NCBI GenBank assembly: GCA_903900705.1
Contig: CAIUOG010000043.1
Span: 1 to 64,000 of the forward strand
Origin: an uncultured Acidobacteriia bacterium
Lineage (GTDB): Bacteria > Acidobacteriota > Terriglobia > Bryobacterales > Bryobacteraceae
DNA: 64,000 nucleotides
Reading direction: 5' to 3'
Every line of letters starts with the position of its first letter. The stretch's first letter is position 1. The position numbers were made by a program, and so were the translations under genes. Positions 43,229 through 51,074 of the stretch are shown piece by piece. A model generated the notes under the pieces. The model did no database searches. It saw only the letters and a program-made list of their open reading frames with translations, and was not told the DNA's origin.

Positions 43229-43498
43229 CTAGGCGAGAGACTGCCCAACAACTGCGGAACTGATCACAGCGGACGCCACCTGGTAGGAACCGGAACGAAC
43301 TGCCTGAGCGAGCTGCTGAATGCGTTCACTCCGGTCCGCAGCAAATTTTCCCAATGCAGCCGACGGTCCCGAAATACCAATACTGTCCGCGGCGATAGCG
43401 CCGGACTGACCGACTCCCCTGTTGGATCCAGAACCTGATGCAGCCACTGATGCGGCGTCGCCAGAGTGCGGAATGGATGATTCAAGCTGCAGTCTCAT
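43229..43498 (-). CDS. flgM: FlgM, anti-sigma-28 factor
   Basis: 89 residues, ATG preceded by GGAGG. The first 50 residues are low-complexity Ser/Gly/Ala, as in the disordered half of FlgM. The C-terminal helices (DRSERIQQLAQAVRSGSYQVA, SAVISSAVVGQSLA) match the FlgM sigma-binding region. It holds FliA inactive until hook completion and export. It lies 15 bp after a FliA-family sigma gene and 4 bp before flgK. Confidence 0.85.
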   Translation of the reverse strand: MRLQLESSIPHSGDAASVAASGSGSNRGVGQSGAIAADSIGISGPSAALGKFAADRSERIQQLAQAVRSGSYQVASAVISSAVVGQSLA

Positions 43499-43513
43499 TG
43501 GAATCCTCCGTTG

Positions 43514-44206
43514 CTAAAGGTGCGAAAAGTCCTTTACTCCACGCCTTGCAAGAGCGCGTTTCAGACGGGTCAAAGCGGACTGATGGAGTTGACAGGCACG
43601 GCTCTCGTTCACACGAAGCTCATCACCAATTTCCCTAAGAGTCATTTCCCGGGAATAACGAAGCCGTATGACGGTCTGGTCTCGGCGAGGTAACTTCTGG
43701 ATCTCTTCCCAGATGATCGCGGAACGCTGCTGCCGAAGCAAGGCGCTCTGCGGCGAATTCTCCGAGGCCTTTGAAACAGATGCATCCAGTTCCGGACTCT
43801 CCTGCGCCGAGGGCCCTGTGGGATTCCCGCCCTTTTCACGTTCCGCGTTGCGGCGGACCATATCCAGCATCTCTCCCCGAATCCGGAATTTCGCGTAACA
43901 TGCCAGCGGAGCGCCAAATCCCTCTTCGAACCTCCCGGCTGCCTTCAGGAGACCCACATTGCCAGCCTGGATGAGATCAGCGATCTCGATCCCGCACCCA
44001 CGGGGTAGCCGTGCATGAAGCCGACCCGCCAGTCCCCGAACCATTCGTCGCATATCATCTGACGATTCATCCGGGGCTGGCGTACGCTCTTCAGCGGCAA
44101 GGGCAGGCGCAGGCAGCTCCGCACCCGCAGACAAAGCAGACTCCGGCGAAGGACCAGATATCGCTTCTCCCCTTCGCCACAGCCACCCGATGATAGACTC
44201 CGCCAT
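43514..44206 (-). CDS. Divergent FliA-family sigma factor lacking sigma region 3
   Basis: 230 residues. Region 2 is recognisable (IEIADLIQAGNVGLLKAAGRF, CYAKFRIRGEMLDMVRRNA), as is region 4 (LPRRDQTVIRLRYSREMTLREIGDELRVNESRACQLHQSALTRLKRAL). Between them lies only about 50 residues of Ser/Glu-rich linker without the region-3 helices. The first 50 residues are an Ala/Pro-rich extension. A complete FliA is encoded at 51930-52685, so this is a second flagellar sigma factor, or a paralogue that competes for core polymerase or FlgM. Region 2.4 keeps the FliA-type RIRGEMLDxVR motif. It sits directly before flgM. Confidence 0.85.
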   Translation of the reverse strand: MAESIIGWLWRRGEAISGPSPESALSAGAELPAPALAAEERTPAPDESSDDMRRMVRGLAGRLHARLPRGCGIEIADLIQAGNVGLLKAAGRFEEGFGAPLACYAKFRIRGEMLDMVRRNAEREKGGNPTGPSAQESPELDASVSKASENSPQSALLRQQRSAIIWEEIQKLPRRDQTVIRLRYSREMTLREIGDELRVNESRACQLHQSALTRLKRALARRGVKDFSHL

Positions 44207-44314
44207 ATTCCATATACTGAGTGGCGAAACGAGAACTTTTTCTCAAAGAAATTTCGCGCCGTTCATTGAGCAACGAATTCCGGGAAGGTTCCCCGACACC
44301 GTTAAAACCTCTCG

Positions 44315-44848
44315 TTACATGTGCGCGAGGCCGAGAATTGGAATCCGGGAACGCGCGGACACCTGTTCCGATACGGGAGCAAGTGCGATGCGGACCTCAA
44401 AACGTTCTCCTTCCGTCGTGAAGGCCAGTGCGGCCCCTCGCAGTCCGCACGAGTTGCGGAACTGGAAATTGCGTCCATGGATAACTGTGGGAACGCTGAT
44501 CGCCATGGGGCCGGTGACCGGCTCCAGGCCGTTCTTAATGTTGCCGATCATCATATTAGTGACCTCCGCAACTACGTCCAGGACCTCATCATCGACCGCC
44601 ATCTTTGCCTCTTCCGGAGAAAAGCCGAGCATACGCCCACAGATGACACTGGCGAGCGAAGGCGAACAGCAAAACATCCCTGAACCACCCCAGTCCCCGG
44701 TTATGCCCACGAGGGAGATGAGGCCGTTGTCCGAGGTTCGGCCGTCTGTGGCGAATCCGGCAAACTCCACCTGCATATCGAGCATCATTGAAAATACTTC
44801 GGAAGTCGCCTCTGTGACGCTCCGCACCAAAACGTCCTGATCTATCAC
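44315..44848 (-). CDS. cheX: CheX-type CheY-P phosphatase
   Basis: 177 residues from GTG 44848 (AAAGG 8 bp upstream). The fold and catalytic E-x-x-N motif are seen in DDEVLDVVAEVTNMMIGNIKN, followed by a typical later helix and strand (GPMAISVPTVIHG). CheX removes phosphate from CheY as a dimer and terminates the motor signal. It is followed by the second sigma gene after 108 bp and is preceded by a sigma-28 type promoter. A second CheX-like gene lies at 46347. Confidence 0.88.
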   Translation of the reverse strand: MIDQDVLVRSVTEATSEVFSMMLDMQVEFAGFATDGRTSDNGLISLVGITGDWGGSGMFCCSPSLASVICGRMLGFSPEEAKMAVDDEVLDVVAEVTNMMIGNIKNGLEPVTGPMAISVPTVIHGRNFQFRNSCGLRGAALAFTTEGERFEVRIALAPVSEQVSARSRIPILGLAHM

Positions 44849-44901
44849 GCGTTTTACCTTTCGTCACGGGTTTTCGGCCCGCACAACCTTTCTCACACGA
44901 T

Positions 44902-44929
44902 CTATCGGCATTGGTGGACCACACATTTA
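44902..44929 (-). promoter_or_regulatory. Candidate sigma-28 promoter upstream of cheX
   Basis: On the minus strand TAAA (44929-44926), 16 bp, then GCCGATAG (44909-44902), 7 of 8 to the -10 consensus. Spacing is one base longer than ideal. The predicted leader is about 45 bases. It would drive cheX and perhaps the fliA-like/flgM genes beyond it. Confidence 0.6.
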
Positions 44930-45011
44930 GGGCGGAAGGGGAAAAGCCCGAAGATTCTTTGTAAAAAAAAGCCTAAAGGTTTTTGGATTGCAGTCGATAT
45001 ACATCCAGGAC

Positions 45012-46334
45012 ATGGAACTTATCTGGCTTGCCGCATCCTCATCTCCCCATCAGGAGCTTCCCGCGCGCTGGAACTGCCGGATTATCCCGCATCGGACAGC
45101 AATGAAGGAGGTATTCGCACCCGATTCAGCAGTTGCGATAATCGTGGAAGTCATCGAGCCGGAAGACTCGGTGAGGGCATTTGACACTCTCCGTTTGGGT
45201 TTGGGAATCCCCATCGTGATATTCCAGCCTCAGGTGACGGTATCTGAGTCGGTACGCTGGGTGAAGGCCGGGGCATCGAACGTGACCGGTCGACCGGATG
45301 AAATAGACCACTGCCTGGAGGCACTCCGGGAAGAGAATACTCCAGTTGCGGACGGGAAACCGCTGGTTGGCAGCAGCGCCGCTATTCAAAGTCTCGAAGC
45401 GGAGATCCGGCTGGTGGCCGACCGCCAGTGCAGTGTCCTGATCGAAGGCGAAACCGGAACGGGTAAAGAAGTGACCGCTCGTCAAATACATGAATCCGGT
45501 CGCAGGAGCCGTGGGCCCTGGGTTGCCGTGAACTGTGGAGCCATTCCCGAGCAATTGCTGGAGGCAGAATTGTTCGGACACGTTCGTGGAGCCTTCACCG
45601 GAGCCATCCAGGCCCGGGCCGGCAAGTTTGAAGCCGCAAATCATGGAACGATCTTCCTCGATGAGATCGGCGAAATGCCGGTCGCTGTCCAGGCGAAACT
45701 GCTTCGTGTCCTGCAGGAACGTGAGGTGGAGAGATTAGGCGGAAACGAGAGAATCAAGCTGGATGTCCGGGTAATAGCAGCCACCAACGCGGACCTCCGG
45801 GAGCGAGTCCAAAACAAACTTTTCCGAGAGGACCTCTACTACCGACTGCATGTATTCCGGATCGAATTGCCGCCCCTACGGGCACGAACAGACGATATCC
45901 CGTTACTCGCCCGACACTTTGTCGCCAAAGTCTGCGCGCAGGAGCGACTCCCGGCAAAACGGATCGACAGTGGCGCTCTGGACCGGCTCATGGCTTACCA
46001 CTGGCCCGGAAATGTTCGGGAGTTGCAAAATATCATCGAGGCGGCGGTGGTTGTCAGCGGCGATCGCCCGACGATCTTCCCCGGGGACCTGAGAATCAAG
46101 GCCGCGCTCCCGGCGGCGGCAAGCGCTCCGATTGCCCGCGACAGCGATTGGCCCGCTCAGGGAATCGACTACCAAAGCGCCCTTGAGGAATTTGAGCGTA
46201 ACCTGCTGACACAGGCACTGGTTCGCGCCCGCGGGAACAAGACCGCCGCTGCAGATCTGCTCGGCTTGAAACGAACCACCCTATCGGCCAAGATGAAGGT
46301 GATCGGTACACGCAGACACCAACTGGTTGCCTGA
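45012..46334 (+). CDS. Sigma-54 enhancer-binding regulator with degenerate receiver domain
   Basis: 440 residues from ATG 45012; TTG 44988 is an alternative with AAAGG 8 bp upstream. Residues 1-110 look like a receiver fold (IIPHRTAMKEVFAPDSAVAIIVEVIE, GIPIVIFQPQVTVSESVRWVKAGA), but the phosphoacceptor Asp is not evident. The AAA+ domain is complete: Walker A GETGTGKE, ELFGHVRGAFTGAI (sigma-54 contact loop GAFTGA intact), Walker B FLDEIGEM, and arginine-finger region LFREDLYYRLHVFRI. A Fis-type HTH (KTAAADLLGLKRTTLSAKM) ends it. This is the layout of FleQ/FlrC-type flagellar activators. It is the only plus-strand gene between the two flagellar blocks and converges on a CheX-like gene. Confidence 0.93.
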   Translation: MELIWLAASSSPHQELPARWNCRIIPHRTAMKEVFAPDSAVAIIVEVIEPEDSVRAFDTLRLGLGIPIVIFQPQVTVSESVRWVKAGASNVTGRPDEIDHCLEALREENTPVADGKPLVGSSAAIQSLEAEIRLVADRQCSVLIEGETGTGKEVTARQIHESGRRSRGPWVAVNCGAIPEQLLEAELFGHVRGAFTGAIQARAGKFEAANHGTIFLDEIGEMPVAVQAKLLRVLQEREVERLGGNERIKLDVRVIAATNADLRERVQNKLFREDLYYRLHVFRIELPPLRARTDDIPLLARHFVAKVCAQERLPAKRIDSGALDRLMAYHWPGNVRELQNIIEAAVVVSGDRPTIFPGDLRIKAALPAAASAPIARDSDWPAQGIDYQSALEEFERNLLTQALVRARGNKTAAADLLGLKRTTLSAKMKVIGTRRHQLVA

Positions 46335-46346
46335 ATGCCAAAGGGG

Positions 46347-46844
46347 TCAACACCCGTCAATTCTGAGTTGAACCCCAAGATGAGGTGCCGGGGCTGCGTC
46401 CGCCGCGTCCCCGGGAATTCCATCAATCCTGTACCAATGATCAAAAAGATGCCCCTCGGATCCGACCTCTTGGTGCGGAACCGCGAGATCGAACTCTCCC
46501 CGGGGCATCCAGGCCGCGAGAACTGCGCCGCAACTGACATTCGCGAACTCGCAGACTGTATCACGCACCTGTTCTGCTGAGACTACTGCCGGATCCGAAG
46601 GCAGCAACTCCGCCGCGAAGGTCCGGGCAACCGACTCGGCAACCAGAATCCGGAATGCGCCGTTCACAGGTAACGCCCGCGAATTCGCCTGTAATATTCC
46701 GGAGAACCGTACGACCGCTCCGATGCCGGCGTTGGAGAAACCACGCCCACCGTCAGGATAGACGCCGCAGAAATACATAGACTCCAACACATTGCGCAGC
46801 GCCGGCGTCAACACTGCAGAGGGGACACTGCGGATAATTTTCAT
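46347..46844 (-). CDS. Second CheX-like protein
   Basis: 165 residues. The motif QVRDTVCEFANVSCGAVLA has the E-x-x-N spacing of CheC/CheX phosphatases, and strands GFSNAGIGAVVRFSG and NGAFRILVAESVA surround it as in that fold. The C-terminal 50 residues (FDLAVPHQEVGSEGHLFDHWYRIDG) are unlike the first CheX. Its start overlaps cheY (ATGA), implying it acts on that CheY or an associated protein. Whether it is a phosphatase or a binding-only paralogue cannot be told. Confidence 0.75.
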   Translation of the reverse strand: MKIIRSVPSAVLTPALRNVLESMYFCGVYPDGGRGFSNAGIGAVVRFSGILQANSRALPVNGAFRILVAESVARTFAAELLPSDPAVVSAEQVRDTVCEFANVSCGAVLAAWMPRGEFDLAVPHQEVGSEGHLFDHWYRIDGIPGDAADAAPAPHLGVQLRIDGC

Positions 46845-47215
46845 GTTTTGTTCTCCAAAATCATCAGCAGGCTGCGCCGAAGCGCCTCCGGCGAAAGTGG
46901 CTTGGTCATATAGGCGATGGCGCCTGCTCCCATCAGGGACTGCGTCTTCCCCGGAGACCGTACAGCGGAGACAACGATCACGGGTGTCTCGGAGAGTTCC
47001 GGGGTATCACGAAGTTTCTCGATGAGCTCTTCCCCGTTCATCTCGGGCATATTCAGGTCAGTGATAATAAGATCCGGGCGGAGACTCCACGCGAGGCGGA
47101 CTGCTTCCCTGCCATCACCGGCTTCGTGGATTGATACATCTACGCCGGTCATCCGCAGAGTGCGGGCGACAAAATGCCGCATCACCGGCGAATCATCAAC
47201 GAGCAACACTTGCAT
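46841..47215 (-). CDS. cheY: CheY-type response regulator
   Basis: 124 residues, a stand-alone receiver. Acidic pair in LLVDDSPVMRHF, phosphoacceptor Asp in LIITDLNMPEMNG (about residue 53), Ser/Thr switch in VIVVSAVRSP and invariant Lys in YMTKPLSPEAL. Phosphorylated by CheA, it binds FliM. It overlaps cheD by 20 bp and the CheX-like gene by 4 bp, so the signal carrier and a likely terminator are co-translated. Confidence 0.93.
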   Translation of the reverse strand: MQVLLVDDSPVMRHFVARTLRMTGVDVSIHEAGDGREAVRLAWSLRPDLIITDLNMPEMNGEELIEKLRDTPELSETPVIVVSAVRSPGKTQSLMGAGAIAYMTKPLSPEALRRSLLMILENKT

Positions 47216-47765
47216 GGCTTAAATCCCTTCCAGGTAAACTCAAACCCGCGGGCATGAGTACCCGTTCACTTCCCGCACCTTTTCTCAGTACAATCCGTCC
47301 CGTCTCAAGATCAAGTCGCACCGAGCGCGACTCAAAGCCACCTACATCCTCCTGATCGGTCAGGATTCCATGCCGCCAAAACGCCTTCCGGAGCGCCAGA
47401 TAGTTTCGCTTTCCGATCTCGAAAAGAGAAGAATCCGCCATCATGGCCGCTCCGCCGACAACGCAGCAGCGCAGGGAATGTTTTGAGCATCCAACTGCGG
47501 CGAGGCGCTGGAAAAGCTCAGGAACTCCGGTATCCATGTAGACAAAAGGGTTCGAGCCGCCCGGTGACCTGTCGATGGAAGAATCCGGCAGCATGGCGTG
47601 CAGCAGGCCTCCGGTTCTGGTCTTCCAGTCGTAGACCACGACCGCAATACACGAGCCCAGGGCAAAGGTGCTGAGCGAAGGAACAGGGTACCTGGCGATC
47701 CGGCAGTCACCGACGCCGACCACAACCTCACCGCCAGCGGATTCGGAGCTGGAATGCTTTCTCAT
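47196..47765 (-). CDS. cheD: CheD, chemoreceptor glutamine deamidase
   Basis: 189 residues. Catalytic Cys in FALGSCIAVVVYD and His in TGGLLHAMLPDS are in the usual positions, followed by NPFVYMDTGVPELFQRL and VVGGAAMMADSSLFEIGKRN. CheD deamidates receptor Gln residues and can bind CheC/CheX proteins; a CheX-like gene is two genes downstream. It is coupled to cheR upstream (ATGA). Confidence 0.93.
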   Translation of the reverse strand: MRKHSSSESAGGEVVVGVGDCRIARYPVPSLSTFALGSCIAVVVYDWKTRTGGLLHAMLPDSSIDRSPGGSNPFVYMDTGVPELFQRLAAVGCSKHSLRCCVVGGAAMMADSSLFEIGKRNYLALRKAFWRHGILTDQEDVGGFESRSVRLDLETGRIVLRKGAGSERVLMPAGLSLPGRDLSHASVAR

Positions 47766-48577
47766 ACGATTTTCCTGTAGGTGGCTGGTCTCACATACTG
47801 GAGCGTTTCGGGAAGGCGGAGAAGCGTTTCTGAGTGGCCGGTAAAGAGGTGTCCGCCCGTTTGCAATTGTGCGACCAGAGCCTCGATCAGTCGATCACGT
47901 GTGGCCTGTTCGAAGTAGATCATGACGTTCCGGCAGAAAATCACATCGAACTGCCCAACGTGACCAAATGGCTGGAGCAGATTCAGCGATGCGAAACTCA
48001 CACTGGAGCGGACCGCGTCGGAAACTCTTAGAATCCCCTCGCCGGAACCAGGCACGCTCACGAAGTACCGCTCCTTCCAGCCCGGCGGCAGGACTGCGGC
48101 CTTGCCGCTTTCATACTCTGCCTGCGTCGCGGAGCGCAATGCCGCGGAAGAGATATCCGAAGCGTGAATCACACAGTTGCGAATTCCGGATTCCAGAGCA
48201 CACATGGCGATTGTGTAGGGTTCTTCACCAGTTGCGCAGGCCGCAGACCAGATTCTGATTCGGTTTGGATGAACTGGAAATATCACGTTGCGAAGAAACT
48301 GAAAGTGCTCCGGTTCGCGCCAGAACCCGCTATGGTTCGTGGTGAGTGTATCGATGAACTCCGTAAACTGAGCGCCATGCCGATGCTGGGACACCAACTG
48401 GATGTACTGAGTGAAGGAATCGCAACCATATCGTCTGACGAGCCTTTCCAGCCGCGATGAGACGAGTGCCTTTTTGCCCTCGTGGAGACTGATCCCGCAG
48501 GCGGCTCGGGCGAGTTCCCTGACAGTATCGAAGTCGAGCGGGGTCAGTGGTTTGATCGGTTGGTTCGAAACACTCAT
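47762..48577 (-). CDS. cheR: CheR, chemoreceptor methyltransferase
   Basis: 271 residues. N-domain: FDTVRELARAACGISLHEGKK, LERLVRRYG, then TTNHSGFWREPEHF (the FFRE-type segment as FWRE). SAM-binding motif is IWSAACATGEEPYTIAM, and FDVIFCRNVMIYFEQATRDRLI is the late signature. It methylates receptor glutamates using S-adenosylmethionine. cheB, the opposing methylesterase, is not in the window. It starts 4 bp after cheA. Confidence 0.95.
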   Translation of the reverse strand: MSVSNQPIKPLTPLDFDTVRELARAACGISLHEGKKALVSSRLERLVRRYGCDSFTQYIQLVSQHRHGAQFTEFIDTLTTNHSGFWREPEHFQFLRNVIFPVHPNRIRIWSAACATGEEPYTIAMCALESGIRNCVIHASDISSAALRSATQAEYESGKAAVLPPGWKERYFVSVPGSGEGILRVSDAVRSSVSFASLNLLQPFGHVGQFDVIFCRNVMIYFEQATRDRLIEALVAQLQTGGHLFTGHSETLLRLPETLQYVRPATYRKIV

Positions 48578-48581
48578 AACA

Positions 48582-50570
48582 TCAGTTCCGATACCGCAGA
48601 GAGTTCACATCGACGATTAGTCCGACCCGCCCGTCCCCCAAAATAGCTCCACCTGAAATTGCGGGCACATCCCGAAACGTTGTGCCGAGCGACTTAATTA
48701 CAACTTCCTGCTTTCCGATGAGCTGATCCACGGCGATGCAATACAACTGCTCCCGCCCTTCAACAACCACGAGAACTCCATGAGCGCGGTCGTCCTCCTT
48801 CCGTTCAAATAGCCGTGAAAGCCGGATCAGGGGAAGCAGTTTCTCCCGGAAAAGAACAGCCTCAACCCGGTTCTCGAGGGTGACAAACGTCTCTTCCTTC
48901 GGCGAGAACATCTCGCGAACCGCAAACATCGGAAGGATAAACCGCTCCGTGCCCACCCCCACAACCAGTCCGTCAATGATCGCCAGTGTCAGAGGCAGCC
49001 GGAGCACAAACGTGCAGCCCTTACCAAGGGTCGAACGTATCGCGACACGCCCGCGCAGCTTCTGGATCTGCTTCTTCACCACATCCATGCCGACGCCCCG
49101 ACCGGACATATCGGTAACTTTTTCAGCCGTGGAGAAGCCTGCCTCAAAAATCAGCTTGAAAATAGTCTCTTCGTCGGGCATCTCATGCTCACCAACAAGC
49201 CCCTGACGACGGGCCTTAGCAAGAATCCGGGCCGGGTCCATGCCTCTCCCGTCATCCGAGATCTCGATTACGATGTCGCCTGCGTCGTGCGTTGCCTGCA
49301 GGCGAATCGTGCCCTTCTCCGGTTTACCCGCGGCCAGCCTCTCAGCCGGCAACTCCAAACCATGGTCGACCGCATTTCGAATCATGTGAACAACGGGATC
49401 TGCCAGATCCTCAACGATGCTTCGATCCAGTTCCACATCGTCACCTATGGTTATAAGTTCAATTGCCTTACCTTGCTTTCGCGCCAGGTCACGGGTCAGG
49501 CGGCTCATCTTTCGAAACAAAGTCCCCACTGCGACCATGCGCATCGACATGGAGGTCTTCTGAACTTCCTGCACAACGCGTGCCAATTGAGTCAGGTTCC
49601 GCGAGAGTAGCGGGTCCTCCGATCGTGCTATGGCCGGATCATGCCTGACCACCGACTCCGCAATGACTAACTCTCCCACCATGTCAATGAGGTATTCGAG
49701 CTTGGACGTCTCGATCCGAACGAGACTGTTTTCGACTCCCGCACCTCCGGACGCAGCTAGCGACTCCCTGCGCGGAGAAGGCTCTGCGGAGACCTCACGG
49801 CCAGCGTCTTCCGACACGGAAACAGCCAAGCCTCCGCCAACGGAAGCCCGGGTTTCCTTCTGGTCAGCGACTGCCCTGCCTGACGATACGTCTTCCAGGG
49901 CAGAGAGCAGCGCAGGATCGCAGGCAGGAATGCTGTTTAATGACTGCGTTCGCGCGAGATCCAGGCAAAGATTCAACGCGTCCGCAGATTTGAGGATCAG
50001 ATCGATTATTGAGTGAGAGAGAACAAGCTTTCCGGAGCGTGCCAGATCGAGCACATTTTCTGTTTCGTGAGCAAGCTCATGAATCGACGTTGCGCCCAGA
50101 AACCCAGCCAATCCCTTGATGGTGTGAAATGAACGGAAGACGCCGTTCAGCGCTTCGGCCTGATCCGGCTCCTGCTCGAGGACCAGCATACCGGCCTCAA
50201 CACTCGCAAGATGCTCCCTCGCCTCGACGAGGAACTCCTGGACCAGTTCCGGGTCATTTGCCAATTCATCCGCAGCATCCTCCTGCGCCTGTTTTTCTTC
50301 GAGGGCCCGCTGCAAGGCATGCAAGGCAGAGCGGAAACGGACATCCTCCTCAGCCGAAAGACCCTCTCCCTCCCGAATCCCGACAGAGCATTTCGATACC
50401 TCCAACGCCGCTTTGCGTACATCCGTGGGGACTGTCCCTGCGAGACACTGGTTCAGAGTCTCAATGAGGACTTCCATACTCTCCGGCACGCCGGATCCAT
50501 CCTGCTGCGATTCTCGGCTTCGCAGAACACGAACGATCTGCTCCGACAGTTGTGCGTCAATTCCGTTCAT
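48582..50570 (-). CDS. cheA: CheA, chemotaxis histidine kinase
   Basis: 662 residues. An unusual 105-residue N-terminal extension precedes the Hpt domain, whose phosphoacceptor is His149 in FRSFHTIKGLAGFLG. There is only a low-complexity linker of about 75 residues where the CheY-binding P2 domain usually lies. P3 dimerisation (about 285-345), the ATPase (N-box MIRNAVDHGLE, G1 DDGRGMD, G2 GRGVGMDVV) and the CheW-like P5 domain complete it. Missing P2 resembles receptors of Che systems where P2 is dispensable. A sigma-28 type promoter lies just upstream. Confidence 0.95.
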   Translation of the reverse strand: MNGIDAQLSEQIVRVLRSRESQQDGSGVPESMEVLIETLNQCLAGTVPTDVRKAALEVSKCSVGIREGEGLSAEEDVRFRSALHALQRALEEKQAQEDAADELANDPELVQEFLVEAREHLASVEAGMLVLEQEPDQAEALNGVFRSFHTIKGLAGFLGATSIHELAHETENVLDLARSGKLVLSHSIIDLILKSADALNLCLDLARTQSLNSIPACDPALLSALEDVSSGRAVADQKETRASVGGGLAVSVSEDAGREVSAEPSPRRESLAASGGAGVENSLVRIETSKLEYLIDMVGELVIAESVVRHDPAIARSEDPLLSRNLTQLARVVQEVQKTSMSMRMVAVGTLFRKMSRLTRDLARKQGKAIELITIGDDVELDRSIVEDLADPVVHMIRNAVDHGLELPAERLAAGKPEKGTIRLQATHDAGDIVIEISDDGRGMDPARILAKARRQGLVGEHEMPDEETIFKLIFEAGFSTAEKVTDMSGRGVGMDVVKKQIQKLRGRVAIRSTLGKGCTFVLRLPLTLAIIDGLVVGVGTERFILPMFAVREMFSPKEETFVTLENRVEAVLFREKLLPLIRLSRLFERKEDDRAHGVLVVVEGREQLYCIAVDQLIGKQEVVIKSLGTTFRDVPAISGGAILGDGRVGLIVDVNSLRYRN

Positions 50571-50616
50571 ACGCTCGTTTTGACTCTTCCGCGTTTCAAT
50601 TGTGCCGCTGTAGCTT

Positions 50617-50644
50617 AGATCGACCGTTTGCGGATTTCTCTTTA
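50617..50644 (-). promoter_or_regulatory. Candidate sigma-28 promoter upstream of cheA
   Basis: On the minus strand TAAA (50644-50641), 16 bp, GTCGATCT (50624-50617). The -10 box is 5 of 8 to GCCGATAA, with CGAT intact, and the spacing equals that of the cheX element. It lies in the 105-bp gap before cheA, the largest gap in this block. Confidence 0.45.
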
Positions 50645-50675
50645 GTCCAAAACAGAACTATGCCTGCCGGAGTGG

Positions 50676-51074
50676 TCAGGGATTGGCCAGTATCCTCGAT
50701 ATATGCGCCAAAAGTCGCATCTCACGTTTCGCAAGCCCGACAGAAGTTGCGGCATTGTCAGGCAGTATGCCTGCCCGCAGTAACTGCAGCGCCTGAGTTC
50801 GCGTGGAACGGCTCAATCGCCCGGAGTTCAACATTTCTTCACTCGAACACATGCCGGATTCGAGTTGATCCACACCATAGGCAACACGCTCAACCGCCTT
50901 TCTGCATTCGAGCGAAGAAGCTTCAACTTCCTGACGGATGGAGGCCAGTTCGATCGCTGTACGCCTGCGATGGCAAGACACTACCCAATAGCCAAGCAGA
51001 AGCCCGGGCAGGCAACCGGCCACAATAAAAAAGGCGCACAGCCAGGGCTCCGGGAGTGTACTTACGCCAATCAT
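50676..51074 (-). CDS. Membrane-anchored DUF2802-like protein
   Basis: 132 residues. One transmembrane helix (about 10-32, PWLCAFFIVAGCLPGLLLGYWVV) is followed by a coiled coil (AIELASIRQEVEASSLECRKAVERV) and a C-terminal helix-turn-helix-like segment (TQALQLLRAGILPDNAATSVGLAKREMRLLA). The latter matches the DUF2802 pattern found in polar-flagellum/chemotaxis clusters of other bacteria. Function unknown. Its ATG overlaps the FliN-type gene stop, and cheA follows after 105 bp, so it bridges the motor and chemotaxis genes. Confidence 0.7.
   Translation of the reverse strand: MIGVSTLPEPWLCAFFIVAGCLPGLLLGYWVVSCHRRRTAIELASIRQEVEASSLECRKAVERVAYGVDQLESGMCSSEEMLNSGRLSRSTRTQALQLLRAGILPDNAATSVGLAKREMRLLAHISRILANP

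Noticed and set aside
44849-44900. Sigma-54 box before cheX
   Set aside because: No GG-N10-GC match was found; the sigma-28-like element is better supported.
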